64,000 bases of DNA from Solirubrobacter ginsenosidimutans. GTDB taxonomy: Bacteria > Actinomycetota > Thermoleophilia > Solirubrobacterales > Solirubrobacteraceae. The notes under the pieces are model-generated. The model made no database searches, had not been told where the DNA came from, and worked only from the letters and a program-made list of their open reading frames with translations. The stretch spans positions 62,001-126,000 of the forward strand of contig NZ_JAPDOD010000007.1 of the NCBI RefSeq assembly GCF_027587205.1, written 5' to 3'. The stretch's first letter is position 1. Each line of letters begins with the position of its first letter. This document shows, in pieces, positions 15,459 to 25,265 of the stretch. Both the position numbers and the translations under genes were made by a program.

Positions 15459-17984
15459 TTACGGGGTCGTCGTCGACAAGGTGAACGTCAGCGTCTTGCC
15501 GTAGGCGCCGGTACGGAGCGCTTCGGTACGACCGATCGTCTGCTTGAAGTTCAGCGTGACCGAATCGTTGCTCTTCGGAGCGCTGTAGCTCAGCAGCGTC
15601 GTCGGGTTGGCCGAGCCACCGACCGGTGCGAACGCCGAACCCGTGCCGCCCGTGCTGGACGCGGAGGCCTGGAGCGCCTGCGCCAGCGAGAACGCGCCGT
15701 TGACGAGCTTGCCGGTGCTGACCGCGCTCGGATCGGCGACCGAGAGGGACGCGTCGCCCGCCGTCGAGATCACGTTCGCCGTGGTCGACGCCAGGTAGTC
15801 ACGGTCCACGCCCGGCGTGAACGCGCCGAACGTCGCCGGCCCGCCGAGGCTCAGCGACAGGGTCGCCGGCACGACGGCGCCGACCGTGCCCGACGCATCC
15901 GTCGTGCTCGGAAAGCTCGTCAACCTCGCCGTGTTCGCATGGCCGGCCACATCGGAGTACGGCCAGGCCGAAGTCGCGCCCCAAGGTCCGGTGCTGAACG
16001 GGGTCGTCGAGGACACGCCGTCCTGGTTGACCAGGTTGAAGACGCCGCCGACCGTGGTGCCGGTCGGCGTCGTCCCCGGAGGCGTGGATCCGAGGATCAT
16101 GCCGGTGAACAGGCTGTAGAGCTTCACGCCCGGCTTCACGGGCGTCGTGATCAGGCTGGTCACGTTGCAGTAGCAGCCGTTCCCGAGCCGGCTCCAGGAC
16201 TGGAAGCCGTGCAGCGTGAACCGGTTGACGTCGTTCGACACGGCCAGGGCCGGGTAACCGTCGAAGTCGGGAGCCATCTTCCACACGTGGGGCTGGACAC
16301 CGATCTCACCGGGGACGTCGAACGGCACCGTCAACGGCCGTTCGTTCTGGAAGAAGAACACCTGCCCGTCCTCGCCGTTCCAGGTGACCTGCGTCTTCTT
16401 GAAGTGCTCGAGCCAGATGCCCTGCCACGTGAAGTGGTCGCCGTTGATGACCATCCCGTAGGTGCTGCTGTCCGCCGTCCAGTTGGTGGTGGTGTAGCCG
16501 TTGCCGCTGTTGTTGTTGCTCTGGATCTGGCCCTGGTTCATCACGACGTGGTCCTGGTTGATCAGGACGTCCGTCTTGGCGCCGCTGACCGAGCTGATGT
16601 CGTTCAGCGACGTCGGATCGGTCTTCGAACCGGCGCCGTGGGGCGTGTCGCCGATCACGACCTGGTTCTCCGCGAAGGGCACCGCCCCCATGTCAGTCGC
16701 GTTGAAGGCGCGGCCGTCCGCGTTGAAGCCGCCGAGCACCGTGCCCGGAGCGGAGTCCTTGACCACGATGGTCGAGGTGTTGTCGGCCCGTAGGATCGGA
16801 TCGCCCAGGCCGAAGATCACCTTGTCGGACGAGGCGACGGTCAGGGGCGCGTCCAGGACGTAGGTACCCGGGTTGAGGATGATGTGCTTGCCCGCGGCGA
16901 GCTGGGCGTTGATGGTGGCCGCGGTATCCGGGGTGGCGCTCGAGGTCGGGGTCGTCGGATTCGCGATGTAGAAGCTGCTCAGCGGCAGGGAGTCGCCCTG
17001 GCCGGTCTGGTCCCAGTTCGGGCCGCGCACGTCGAACTGGGCCGACGGGCGGAACACCTGGAACTGCGTGCCGTCGTAGTAGACGTACGGCTCCTCACGG
17101 ACGACCGGCACCGTGTCAACGGTGGTGATGTGACCCGGCGTGACCGCGAACGTGCCGTTGGGGCCCTCCACGCCCGGGCGGAAGTCGGTCGCTGGAGCGC
17201 CGAGGGTGCCGGCGAACACCATCTGGGACCCGAAGCCCGTGTACCCGCCGATGGAGTCCTGCTGGAAGTAGATGTCCGAATTGCCCCCGAAGCCCTCCAC
17301 GCCCGGGCGGTTCAGCCCGTCCCCGTTGATGATCTTGCCGGTGACGACCGAGTTCGCCATCACGAAGCCGTTGGCGACGCCAGGGACGAGGTTGATGTCC
17401 GCGGGATTGGTGCACGGGTTCTGGCACTTCCCCGGGCTCTGGATGACGGGCGAGACGTAGAGGTTGCCCAGCAGGTTGACCCGTCGCCACGTCGCCGTCT
17501 GGGACGTGTACCAGAGCATCGAGTGATCCGGCGATCCGATCTCGATCGGGTTGATCGTCAGGTTGGACAGCTGGCTCGGCCGGATCGCCAGCCCGCCGTT
17601 CTTGATGTCCAGGGCACCGTTGATCACCACGTCACACGGACCCCGGCCGAGGCCGGAGACCTTGGTACCGCTGGCGACCTGCGCCTGGATGACGTTGTTC
17701 GCGGTCGCCGTGGCCGGGGTGATCGACGGGTCGCCGTACGTGCCTGGCAGGAAGAAGAACTGCCGACGCTGGTTCGGAGACGCCGCGTTGAGGGCGGCGT
17801 TGATCGAGGCGACCGACATCGACGGATTGAAGATCGTGACGTTCGCCCCGAACGGGCTCGACGGCACGGTCGCGACCGGCGTGGGCGTGGTCGTGCACGG
17901 GGGGCTCGCAGCAGCCGACGCCGTTGCGACGCCTCCCGCTAGCCACACGCCCACGACGGTCGCGAACGCAAACACTCTGCGCAT
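15459..17984 (-). CDS. Secreted parallel beta-helix protein (pectate-lyase-like)
   Basis: The 841-residue protein starts at ATG 17984, with GGAGGA 8 bases upstream and a signal peptide ending GVATASAAA. The body alternates short strands and Asn/Gly-rich turns typical of right-handed beta-helices: SINAALNAASPNQRRQFFFL then PGTYG, a second AATINAQLAAGKHIILNPGTY, KVIFGLGDPILRADNTSTIV, and GVVINGDHFTWQGIWLEHF-like stretches. The LAAGKHIILNPGTY/GLGDP pattern is shared with GH55- and coagulation-factor-associated beta-helix proteins, so it probably binds or cleaves a polysaccharide; catalytic residues cannot be assigned. Residues about 698-841 (VPATLSLSLGGPATFGAFTP onward) closely match the C-terminus of the ThuA-domain protein at the window's left edge. 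Confidence 0.85.
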   Translation of the reverse strand: MRRVFAFATVVGVWLAGGVATASAAASPPCTTTPTPVATVPSSPFGANVTIFNPSMSVASINAALNAASPNQRRQFFFLPGTYGDPSITPATATANNVIQAQVASGTKVSGLGRGPCDVVINGALDIKNGGLAIRPSQLSNLTINPIEIGSPDHSMLWYTSQTATWRRVNLLGNLYVSPVIQSPGKCQNPCTNPADINLVPGVANGFVMANSVVTGKIINGDGLNRPGVEGFGGNSDIYFQQDSIGGYTGFGSQMVFAGTLGAPATDFRPGVEGPNGTFAVTPGHITTVDTVPVVREEPYVYYDGTQFQVFRPSAQFDVRGPNWDQTGQGDSLPLSSFYIANPTTPTSSATPDTAATINAQLAAGKHIILNPGTYVLDAPLTVASSDKVIFGLGDPILRADNTSTIVVKDSAPGTVLGGFNADGRAFNATDMGAVPFAENQVVIGDTPHGAGSKTDPTSLNDISSVSGAKTDVLINQDHVVMNQGQIQSNNNSGNGYTTTNWTADSSTYGMVINGDHFTWQGIWLEHFKKTQVTWNGEDGQVFFFQNERPLTVPFDVPGEIGVQPHVWKMAPDFDGYPALAVSNDVNRFTLHGFQSWSRLGNGCYCNVTSLITTPVKPGVKLYSLFTGMILGSTPPGTTPTGTTVGGVFNLVNQDGVSSTTPFSTGPWGATSAWPYSDVAGHANTARLTSFPSTTDASGTVGAVVPATLSLSLGGPATFGAFTPGVDRDYLASTTANVISTAGDASLSVADPSAVSTGKLVNGAFSLAQALQASASSTGGTGSAFAPVGGSANPTTLLSYSAPKSNDSVTLNFKQTIGRTEALRTGAYGKTLTFTLSTTTP

Positions 17985-18092
17985 CAGTGGTCTCCTCCAA
18001 AGATGACGGTGCGACGGACGCCGGACGCGCCGCTCACATGGCCATTGGACCGTTCTCCGGCTAGGCCCGCAAATCACTTTTCGCGATTGCGG

Positions 18093-19049
18093 TCATCCAC
18101 GCGGCGGATGGCCGTCAAGTGACGCCGCGGCCTCCAGGACCCGCTCTCGCAGCCAGGCGTGCGCGGCGTCGTTGGCCGCTTTCGGGTGCCACCACATCGT
18201 CTCGGCGAACGTCGGGAGGTCGATGTCGGTGCTCAGGATCCGGAGCTCGGCGGCGTCGGCGAGTTGCTCCACGAGCCGCCGCTGGAGGAACGTCACGTAG
18301 TCGGTGCCGCGCAGGTAGAACGCGCCGTCGACGAACCGATCGAGCACGACCGCGGGCTGCAGATGGACGCCGAGCTCCTCGAAACGGCGTTCGACCATGG
18401 TCGGAAGCGGGCCGAGGCGATAGCTCAACAGCCGAGCGCCCGCCAACGCCTCGAAGGTCAGCGGCTCCGAGACGGCCTGGTTCTGAGCCCAGATGGTCGG
18501 GACGAAGCGCTCGTCGAAGAGTCGTTGCGAGGACAGCGCCGGGAAGCGGCTGAAGTTCGCCGGCAAGATCGCGAGGTCGATCTCGCCTGCCTCGAGGCGG
18601 GGAATCGAGCCGCCGACGTCGCTCGTCACGACGCGGACGCGTACCTGCGTGCGCATCGCGGCCAACGCAGCCTGGAAGCGCGAGAGCAGCACGAGGCTCG
18701 TGTAGTCGGTCGCGGAGAGCGTGAACGTCCGTTGTTCGCGCCGCGGATCGAAGGACGAACGGGAGAAGATGGTCCCCTCGAGTTGTGCGAGTGCCTCGCG
18801 CAGCGGGACCTGGAGCGATTCCGCAAAGGCGGTGAGCCGCATCGACTGACCCGAGCGAACCAGCAGTTCGTCGCCGAACAACCCACGCAATCGCCCGAGG
18901 GCTCCGCTCATCGCGGACTGCGTGATCGACAGGCGCTGACCGGCGCGCGTGACGCTCCGTTCGGTCAACAGCGCGTCGAGGGCGACCAGAAGGTTCAGGT
19001 CGACACCGGCCAGCGCCGACCGTTGCGAGTCTTGCGGGAGTTCGGCCAT
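18093..19049 (-). CDS. LysR-family transcriptional regulator
   Basis: The 318-residue start at ATG 19049 (MAELPQDSQRSALAGVDLNL) is preferred over ATG 19109, because LysR proteins begin close to the DLNLL motif and it leaves about 95 bases to the divergent gene. The winged HTH is LLTERSVTRAGQRLSITQSA then MSGALGRLRGLFGDELLVRSG. Residues about 95-300 form the periplasmic-binding-protein-like effector domain (RTFTLSATDYTSLVLLSRF, EAGEIDLAILPANF). The N-terminal spelling is closest to the NodD/PnbR/LinR-like group that responds to aromatic compounds. It is divergent from an esterase gene, the classic arrangement for LysR control of a neighbouring enzyme. Confidence 0.93.
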   Translation of the reverse strand: MAELPQDSQRSALAGVDLNLLVALDALLTERSVTRAGQRLSITQSAMSGALGRLRGLFGDELLVRSGQSMRLTAFAESLQVPLREALAQLEGTIFSRSSFDPRREQRTFTLSATDYTSLVLLSRFQAALAAMRTQVRVRVVTSDVGGSIPRLEAGEIDLAILPANFSRFPALSSQRLFDERFVPTIWAQNQAVSEPLTFEALAGARLLSYRLGPLPTMVERRFEELGVHLQPAVVLDRFVDGAFYLRGTDYVTFLQRRLVEQLADAAELRILSTDIDLPTFAETMWWHPKAANDAAHAWLRERVLEAAASLDGHPPRG

Positions 19050-19098
19050 CGCGTGCGCTTGCGACGCTATCGCTCCGGCCGATCCATCTGCACGGGCG

Positions 19099-19122
19099 AT
19101 GACCTTCATCGACGAAAGTCAT
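19099..19122. promoter_or_regulatory. Possible LysR-type binding site between LysR and esterase
   Basis: ATGAC (19099-19103) and GTCAT (19118-19122) form an inverted repeat with a 14-base spacer in the divergent region. LysR boxes are imperfect inverted repeats of about this span. The arms are short, so chance is possible. Confidence 0.3.
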
Positions 19123-19144
19123 TTGCGCCGGCGGGTCGTTCCGC

Positions 19145-20140
19145 ATGCAATCGCGGGCAGTCATGACTCACTCGGACACGTCTCCCGACGAAGCGCACAC
19201 CTTCGCGCCGGCGACGACGCGACGCTTCGCGCGGACGGACGTCGGATCGCCTGACCAGCCGGAAACGGTCGTCGTGCGCGACCTCGAGTACGCGCGCAGG
19301 GCCACCGGTCCGCTGCTGCTCGACTTGCATCTGCCCGCGCGAACCGTGGTAGTGCCTCCGGTCGTCGTGTGGCTGCACGGCGGCGGCTGGCGAAAGGGGG
19401 ATCGCAGTTTCGCGCCAGACCTCGATCGCTACTTCGCGGCTCGCGGCTATGCGATGGCCAACGTGGAGTACCGGCTGTCAGGAGAGGCGACCTTCCCGGC
19501 GCAACTCGACGACGTCCGGGCAGCCGTGCGCTGGCTGCGCGACTCGGCCGACGACTTCGGGTTGGACGCGAGCTCGATCGGGCTGTGGGGCTCCTCGGCG
19601 GGCGGTCATCTGGCCGCGCTCGCGGCCACGACCGCCACCGACGACCGCGATCGCGTGCAGGCCGTCGTCGACGGCTACGGGCCAACCGACTTCGCGCTCG
19701 CGGACGCGCAGGCGTTGCCGGGGGGCATGCCGCACGCGCCCGCCGATTCACCCGAGAGCGAGTTGCTCGGTGTGCCGCTCGGCGAGGCGGACGTGGACCT
19801 GTTGCGTGCCGTCAACCCGATCGCGCACATCACGCCCGCGGCGCCCCCGTTCCTCATCCTGCACGGGACGGCGGACCTGCTCGTGCCTCCGGGACAGAGC
19901 GAGATCCTGCATGCCGCGCTCGCGGCGGCGGGCGTCGAAGCGACGCTGTGCCTGATCGACGGGCTCGGCCACGCGTTCCTCACCGGGCGCCAGTTCGAGT
20001 CCCGGCCGTGCCCTCCCGTCAGCATCCGGTCGTTCGTCCCGTCGCGCGGCGAGCGGATCGCCAGCGGCCCATCGGCGACGTTCGAACTGATCGAACGCTT
20101 TCTCGACCGGCACCTACGCCGAGACCCGTGGGATCGCTGA
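19145..20140 (+). CDS. Alpha/beta-hydrolase esterase (HSL/BD-FAE-like)
   Basis: The protein has 331 residues from ATG 19145, or 325 from ATG 19163. The hormone-sensitive-lipase-type oxyanion motif is VVVWLHGGGWRKGDRSF. The nucleophile elbow is GLWGSSAGGHLA (Ser151 counted from 19145), the acid is in LHGTADLLVPPGQS, and the His is in DGLGHAFLTG. This is a complete triad in the order of the carboxylesterase/feruloyl-esterase-like group. No signal peptide is seen, so it is cytoplasmic. It probably hydrolyses small carboxylic esters induced through the divergent LysR regulator. The 60-residue stretch around RPCPPVSIRSFVPSRGERIA is an insertion before the last helix. Confidence 0.88.
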   Translation: MQSRAVMTHSDTSPDEAHTFAPATTRRFARTDVGSPDQPETVVVRDLEYARRATGPLLLDLHLPARTVVVPPVVVWLHGGGWRKGDRSFAPDLDRYFAARGYAMANVEYRLSGEATFPAQLDDVRAAVRWLRDSADDFGLDASSIGLWGSSAGGHLAALAATTATDDRDRVQAVVDGYGPTDFALADAQALPGGMPHAPADSPESELLGVPLGEADVDLLRAVNPIAHITPAAPPFLILHGTADLLVPPGQSEILHAALAAAGVEATLCLIDGLGHAFLTGRQFESRPCPPVSIRSFVPSRGERIASGPSATFELIERFLDRHLRRDPWDR

Positions 20141-20245
20141 CGCGAGCCAGCGAAAGCTTCTCGTCGACGTGGGAGTTTGGCGTCATCTTCGATGCCAGTC
20201 CGTCGGCGCGTGAACGGTGTACGCGCCGTAGTGCGGGTGCGCCCT

Positions 20246-22963
20246 CTAGCACGGTGCGAACACGTCCCGGAGCTGCTTGCGGGAGCTGATCCCGAGCTTC
20301 GGGAACAGCTTGCGCAGGTGGTACTCGACCGTGCGTGGGCTGATGAACAGCTGCGCGGCGATCTCGGTGTTCGTCTGGCCGTCTCGTGCCATCTGGGCGA
20401 TCTGGGCTTCTTGTGAGGTGAGCTCGTCCAACGTCGCCGCGCTGCGCCGGCGCACGCTCTCGCCGGTCGCGGAAAGCTCGCGGCGCGTGCGCTCGGCGAA
20501 CGCCTCGGCGCCCATGTCGCTGAACAGCTCGTGTGCGGCGCGCAACTGTGCGCGGGCATCCACGCGCCGGTGCTCGCGCCGCAGCCACTCGCCGTAGACG
20601 AGCCGGGCGCGAGCCAGATGGGGAGCGACGTTGCCGCCCGACAGCCGCTCGATCGCTTCCTCGTACAGCGCCTCGGCGGACGGGCCGCTGCTCAGCAGGG
20701 CGCGCGAGCGCGCCTCCAGGCCGAGCGCCCAGTCGCCACCGCTCGCGCGGGCCCGGATTGCCAGCCGATCGAGCGCAGGGACGCCCAGCGCGGGCTGATC
20801 GGCGCGCACCGCGGCCTCGACGAGCTCGGCGAGCGCTTGCCCATAGAGTCCCAGTTCGTGGTGCGCGCAGGCACGCTGCGCCGCCTCGAGCGCCTTCGTA
20901 TAGCGGCCGAGGCCGTTGAGGAGCACGGCGGCCGCTCCGTCGATCATGCTCTGTGCCATTCCCGGGCCGCGCGCCGACGCATGACGGCGGGCATCCTCGA
21001 TGAGCGCGAGCGCCTCCACCTCGCTGCCGCGCCAGGCGGCGAGGAGCGGCTGGGCGTGGATCATCTCCGCGATGCCGGCGACCTGCGTGATCGCATCGGA
21101 CTCGTCCATCAGGACCGCCGCGGCGGAGAACGCGCCCGCGTGCATGCTCGCACCCGCGCGGTAGCTGGCGAGCAGCGGAAGCGTGCTGAGCGCCCCCGTA
21201 TCGCGGGCGAGCCGCAGCCCGCGTTCAGACAGCTCGTGCCAGGACTCGTGGTCCCAGAGATCCGCGGCGACGCGGCAGGCGACCCAAAGCCAGCGGTTGG
21301 TGTCCGCTTGGTCCGCGCGGAACGCCTGCAACGCGGCCCGTAGCGCGGGCGCGCTCGCCGCGAAGCCCTCCGTGTAGCGCGTCGCAAGGCCGGCAAGGAG
21401 CAGATCGAGGGCACCGGGCGGCCCGGATGCGGCGCGCGCGTCCCTGGCCGCCGCCGTCACCTCCAGCACGTCGCGACGATCGCCGGGGCTGCCGGCGAAC
21501 GTGGTCGCGGCGAGCGCCTCGAGACACGTCTCGAGCGCGAGCTCGGGATCGAGCGCAGCGAGGCGCTTGGCGGCGGCGAGCAGAAGCGACGGGGCTGCGC
21601 TGTCGCGCGCGAGCATGAACGCCGTCTGCGCGCGCAACCGCTGCTCCTGGGCACGCTGGAGATCGTTGAGCGGGCTGTGCGCGGCGGTCGCGAGCAACGC
21701 CTGCGCGGCTTCGGGGGCGGCCGCGTCGAGCTTCGCCTCCGCAGCGGCGAGCGCCCGCGCACCCCGCCGCCCGGGATCGGGCGTCAACTCGGTGGCGCGG
21801 TCGAGAAAGGCGGCCGCAGCGGCTGCGCCGCCGCGGCGCAGCGCGCGGGCGGCCGAGCGCTCCAGCTCTTCGGCGACGGCCTCGTCGAACCCTGACGCGG
21901 CGTAGGCGCGATGCCAGGCACGGCGATCGGGATCCGCGGCTGCGTCGGTCGCCGAGGCAAGCGCGCGATGCACGTCGCGGCGCTCGGACGGCGATGCGGA
22001 CCAGTAGACCGCCGAACGCACGAGCGGATGCCGGAACCGCACGCGGGCCCCAACCTCGATCAACCCGGCGGACTCAGCCGGCGCATACGCCTCTACGCCG
22101 ATCTCCAAGTGCTGGGCGGCACGTCGTACCAGCGCGACATCACCCACCGGTTCCGCTGCGGCGGCCAGCAGAAACAGCCGCGAGTCCGAAGGGAGCGCCT
22201 CGAACCGCCGGTGGAAACTGCGCTCGATGCGATCCGCGAGCGGACGCGAGTCGCGTATCCCGAATCCGCCTGCCAACTCGGCTGGGGTCAAGCCGCGCGG
22301 AAGCTCCAGGATCGCGAGCGGGTTGCCGCACGCCTCGCCGACGATCCGCTCGCGGACGCGCTCGTCGATCAGTCCCGGCATGGCCACGTCCAGCAGTTGC
22401 CGCGCATCGTCGTCGGCGAGCCCATCGATGATGAGCTCCGGTAGCCCGGCGAGCTCGGCGCCGCCGCTGGGCTCGCGACTCGCGAACACCATCGCGATCG
22501 GCTCGGCAAGCAGGCGTCGCGCCACGAACTGAAGCAGCTGCGCCGAGACCTCGTCGATCCACTGGACGTCGTCGATCAGGCAAACGAGCGGCTGTGTCTC
22601 GGCGACCTCGGCCAGCAGGTTCAGGACCGCGAGTCCCACAAGGAAGCGGTCGGGTGCCTCGCCGTCCTGCAGCCCGAACGCCACGCGCAGCGCGTGCTGC
22701 TGTGGACGCGGCAGCCGCGCGACGTCGTCGAGCATCGGAGCGCACAGCTGGTGCAGACCGGCGAACGCCAGCTCCATCTCCGACTGCGCGCTCGCGACAC
22801 GCGCCACGCGACACCCGAACGCTTGCTCGGCGACGTACTCGAGCAGCGACGTCTTGCCGATCCCGGCCTCGCCACGGAGAACGAGCACGGCGCTTTGCCC
22901 GCGCCGCATCTGCTCGAGCTGCCGCTGAAGCCGCTCGAGCTCAGTGCGCCGGCCGTGGAGCAC
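20246..22963 (-). CDS. LuxR-family ATPase regulator (LAL/MalT-like)
   Basis: The 905-residue protein starts with GTG 22963, since an ATG just upstream is followed at once by a stop. The N-terminal AAA/STAND ATPase has Walker A GEAGIGKTS (31-39) and Walker B LVCLIDDVQW (126-135), plus a later ACGNPLAILELPRGL sensor typical of the group. The middle 500 residues are alanine-rich helical repeats of TPR type. The C-terminal LuxR HTH is LTSQEAQIAQMARDGQTNTE then IAAQLFISPRTVEYHL. Such large regulators integrate an unknown ligand with ATP hydrolysis and act on nearby operons. It is divergent from the S9 peptidase gene (146-base gap), a possible target. Ligand and regulon are unknown. Confidence 0.93.
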   Translation of the reverse strand: MLHGRRTELERLQRQLEQMRRGQSAVLVLRGEAGIGKTSLLEYVAEQAFGCRVARVASAQSEMELAFAGLHQLCAPMLDDVARLPRPQQHALRVAFGLQDGEAPDRFLVGLAVLNLLAEVAETQPLVCLIDDVQWIDEVSAQLLQFVARRLLAEPIAMVFASREPSGGAELAGLPELIIDGLADDDARQLLDVAMPGLIDERVRERIVGEACGNPLAILELPRGLTPAELAGGFGIRDSRPLADRIERSFHRRFEALPSDSRLFLLAAAAEPVGDVALVRRAAQHLEIGVEAYAPAESAGLIEVGARVRFRHPLVRSAVYWSASPSERRDVHRALASATDAAADPDRRAWHRAYAASGFDEAVAEELERSAARALRRGGAAAAAAFLDRATELTPDPGRRGARALAAAEAKLDAAAPEAAQALLATAAHSPLNDLQRAQEQRLRAQTAFMLARDSAAPSLLLAAAKRLAALDPELALETCLEALAATTFAGSPGDRRDVLEVTAAARDARAASGPPGALDLLLAGLATRYTEGFAASAPALRAALQAFRADQADTNRWLWVACRVAADLWDHESWHELSERGLRLARDTGALSTLPLLASYRAGASMHAGAFSAAAVLMDESDAITQVAGIAEMIHAQPLLAAWRGSEVEALALIEDARRHASARGPGMAQSMIDGAAAVLLNGLGRYTKALEAAQRACAHHELGLYGQALAELVEAAVRADQPALGVPALDRLAIRARASGGDWALGLEARSRALLSSGPSAEALYEEAIERLSGGNVAPHLARARLVYGEWLRREHRRVDARAQLRAAHELFSDMGAEAFAERTRRELSATGESVRRRSAATLDELTSQEAQIAQMARDGQTNTEIAAQLFISPRTVEYHLRKLFPKLGISSRKQLRDVFAPC

Positions 22964-23109
22964 TCACATCACCGGGCGAGTCGAATACGTGGCGCGCAAG
23001 CCCTCCATCGTGAAAGCACCTTGCTAAGGACATGTTAACCGGGAGATCGGCTCTCGTTCGTCGCCGTCCGCGACGTCGCCGATCACCAATTCTCTGATAT
23101 CCCCCGTGG

Positions 23110-25197
23110 ATGACCGAGCTGCCCGCCATCGACACGCCACGCGAGCCAGTCTCCGACACCTACCACGGCGTCGAGGTCGTCGAGGAGTACCGGTGGCTTG
23201 AGGACAAGGGCTCCGCGGCGACGCGGGAGTGGACCGCCGCGCAGGACGCGCGAGCCCGCGCCTATCTCGATGCGCTGCCGTCTCGGGATGCGATCCGGCA
23301 GCGGTTCGAGGAGATCCTCAAGGTCGAGTCGACCGCGTACGACAGCCTGTCGCTCGGCGGCTCGACCTACTTCGCGCTCAAGACGCAGCCGCCGCTGCAG
23401 CAGGCGTTCCTCGTGGCGCTGGACGGTCTCGAGGACACGGCGGGCGAGCGAGTGGTGGTCGACCCGAACGCGCTCGACGCTTCGGGCGAGACCACGATCG
23501 ACTGGTATTGCCCCTCGCCCGACGGCTCGCTCGTCGCCATCTCGCTCTCCGAGCACGGGACCGAGGACGGCACGGTGTACGTCTACGACACGGCGACCGG
23601 CGAGACCGTCGACGCACCGCTGCGGCACGTCAACTCCGGGATGGCGGGCGGTTCGCTGGCCTGGCGCGCGGACTCCGGTGGGTTCTGGTGCACGTGGACC
23701 GCCGCGCCGGGGACGGTCCCGGACAGTGATGTGGGCTTCTATCAGGAGGTCTGGTTTCACGAGCTCGGCTCCAGCGACGACCGGCGGGAGCTCGCGGGCG
23801 TCTTCGCCGAGAACCGGATCGCCGAGAACTTCCTGTCCGCGTCGCCCGACGGGCGCTGGACGATGGATCTCGTCCAGAAGGGCGATGGCGGTGAGTGGCA
23901 GATCTTCGCACGCCGGCAGCAGGGCGATGCAGGCTGGCGGATGGTCGCCGACCTCGGCGACGCGTGCATCCGCGCGGTGTTCGGCGGGGAGTCGCTGTTC
24001 GTGCTGTCGGTCCGCGACGCCCCGCGCGGGCAGGTGCTGCGCCTCGAGCTCGACGACGCGGTGACCGTCGCCGACGCGACGGTGGTCGTGCCGCAGGGCG
24101 AGCTCGCGATCGAGGAGATCGTGGCGAGCGACGCTCGGCTGTGGGCGGTGGACATCGACGGCGGGCCTTCGAGCATCCGGGTCTTCGACCACGACGGAAA
24201 CGCTCTGCCGGAGCTGTCGCTGCCGGCGATCAGCTCGATCGACGGGCCGTGCAAGCTCGGGGCCGGCGCGGTCGCGTGGGCGGTGGAGACGTTCGTCTCG
24301 CCGCGCTCGTGGTGGGTCCATGCCGACGACGACGCCGAGCCTCGCCGCACCGCGCTGGGCACGACCACGCCGGTCGACTCCGCGGGCATCGAGGTCGAGC
24401 GCGTGTTCGCGACCTCCAAGGACGGCACCCAAGTCCCGATCAACCTCCTGTATCGGTCGGGCACGTCGAAGGACGGCTCGGCCCCGGCGGTGCTCTACGG
24501 CTATGGCGGCTTCGCGATCTCGCTCAAGCCGTCATTCGCGCCGTCACGGCTGCTGTGGCTCGAGCAGGGTGGCGTGTACGCCGTCGCGAACCTCCGCGGC
24601 GGCGGCGAGTACGGCCGCGAATGGCACGACGCCGGGCGGCTCGCAGCCAAGCAGAACTGCTTCGACGACTTCGCGGCCTGCGCCGACCACCTCGTGCGGA
24701 CGGGCGTGACCCGTCGCGATCGCCTGGGCATCATGGGCGGCTCCAACGGCGGGCTGCTGATGGGCGCGGTCCTCACGCAGCGGCCCGAGATCGCCGCCGC
24801 CGTCGTCTGCGCCGTGCCGGTGCTCGACATGCTGCGCTCAGAGCTCACGCCGAACGGTGCGTTCAACGTGACCGAGTTCGGGACCGTCCGCGACCCCGAG
24901 CTGTTCAGGACGCTCTACGCCTACTCGCCTTACCACAACGTCCTCGACGGCACGGCGTATCCGCCGGTTCTGTTCACGGCGGGCGAGTTCGACACGCGCG
25001 TCGAGGCCCACCACGCCAAGAAGACGGTCGCCCGCCTGCAGGCGGCCACCTCCTCCGACCAGCCGATCCTGCTGCGCATGGAGTCCGGCGGCCACGGCAT
25101 CGGCCAGTCGCTGGACCAGTCCGTCGCGCTGGTCACCGACTACTACACGTTCTTCTTCGACCGCCTCCACGTGCCCTACCACGCGAAGGAGGCGTAA
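23110..25197 (+). CDS. Prolyl oligopeptidase (S9 family)
   Basis: The 695-residue serine peptidase has the S9A layout. An N-terminal segment (DTYHGVEVVEEYRWLEDKGS) and a seven-bladed propeller (about 80-400) are followed by a catalytic alpha/beta-hydrolase domain. The catalytic triad is Ser545 in GIMGGSNGGLLMGA, Asp628 in TAGEFDTRVEAHHA and His662 in ESGGHGIGQ. YGYGGFAISLKPSF and NLRGGGEYGREWHDAG are diagnostic of prolyl oligopeptidases. There is no signal peptide, so it is cytoplasmic and cleaves short peptides after proline. It diverges from the LuxR-ATPase regulator. The following gene, an MFS exporter, starts 68 bases downstream with its own repeat-containing upstream region. Confidence 0.95.
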   Translation: MTELPAIDTPREPVSDTYHGVEVVEEYRWLEDKGSAATREWTAAQDARARAYLDALPSRDAIRQRFEEILKVESTAYDSLSLGGSTYFALKTQPPLQQAFLVALDGLEDTAGERVVVDPNALDASGETTIDWYCPSPDGSLVAISLSEHGTEDGTVYVYDTATGETVDAPLRHVNSGMAGGSLAWRADSGGFWCTWTAAPGTVPDSDVGFYQEVWFHELGSSDDRRELAGVFAENRIAENFLSASPDGRWTMDLVQKGDGGEWQIFARRQQGDAGWRMVADLGDACIRAVFGGESLFVLSVRDAPRGQVLRLELDDAVTVADATVVVPQGELAIEEIVASDARLWAVDIDGGPSSIRVFDHDGNALPELSLPAISSIDGPCKLGAGAVAWAVETFVSPRSWWVHADDDAEPRRTALGTTTPVDSAGIEVERVFATSKDGTQVPINLLYRSGTSKDGSAPAVLYGYGGFAISLKPSFAPSRLLWLEQGGVYAVANLRGGGEYGREWHDAGRLAAKQNCFDDFAACADHLVRTGVTRRDRLGIMGGSNGGLLMGAVLTQRPEIAAAVVCAVPVLDMLRSELTPNGAFNVTEFGTVRDPELFRTLYAYSPYHNVLDGTAYPPVLFTAGEFDTRVEAHHAKKTVARLQAATSSDQPILLRMESGGHGIGQSLDQSVALVTDYYTFFFDRLHVPYHAKEA

Positions 25198-25211
25198 CCG
25201 GGGCTGCGAGC

Positions 25212-25245
25212 GCGGTGTGAGCGCCATGCGCGTGCGGTGTGAGCG
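25212..25245 (+). promoter_or_regulatory. 12-bp direct repeat upstream of MFS exporter
   Basis: GCGGTGTGAGCG occurs at 25212-25223 and again at 25234-25245, a 22-bp period equal to about two helical turns. The second copy ends 20 bases before the MFS start at 25266. Tandem sites on one DNA face suit a dimeric regulator, and exporters of this type are usually controlled by local repressors, but none is adjacent here. Confidence 0.4.
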
Positions 25246-25265
25246 GCCGTGCCGATGCTGTGGCC

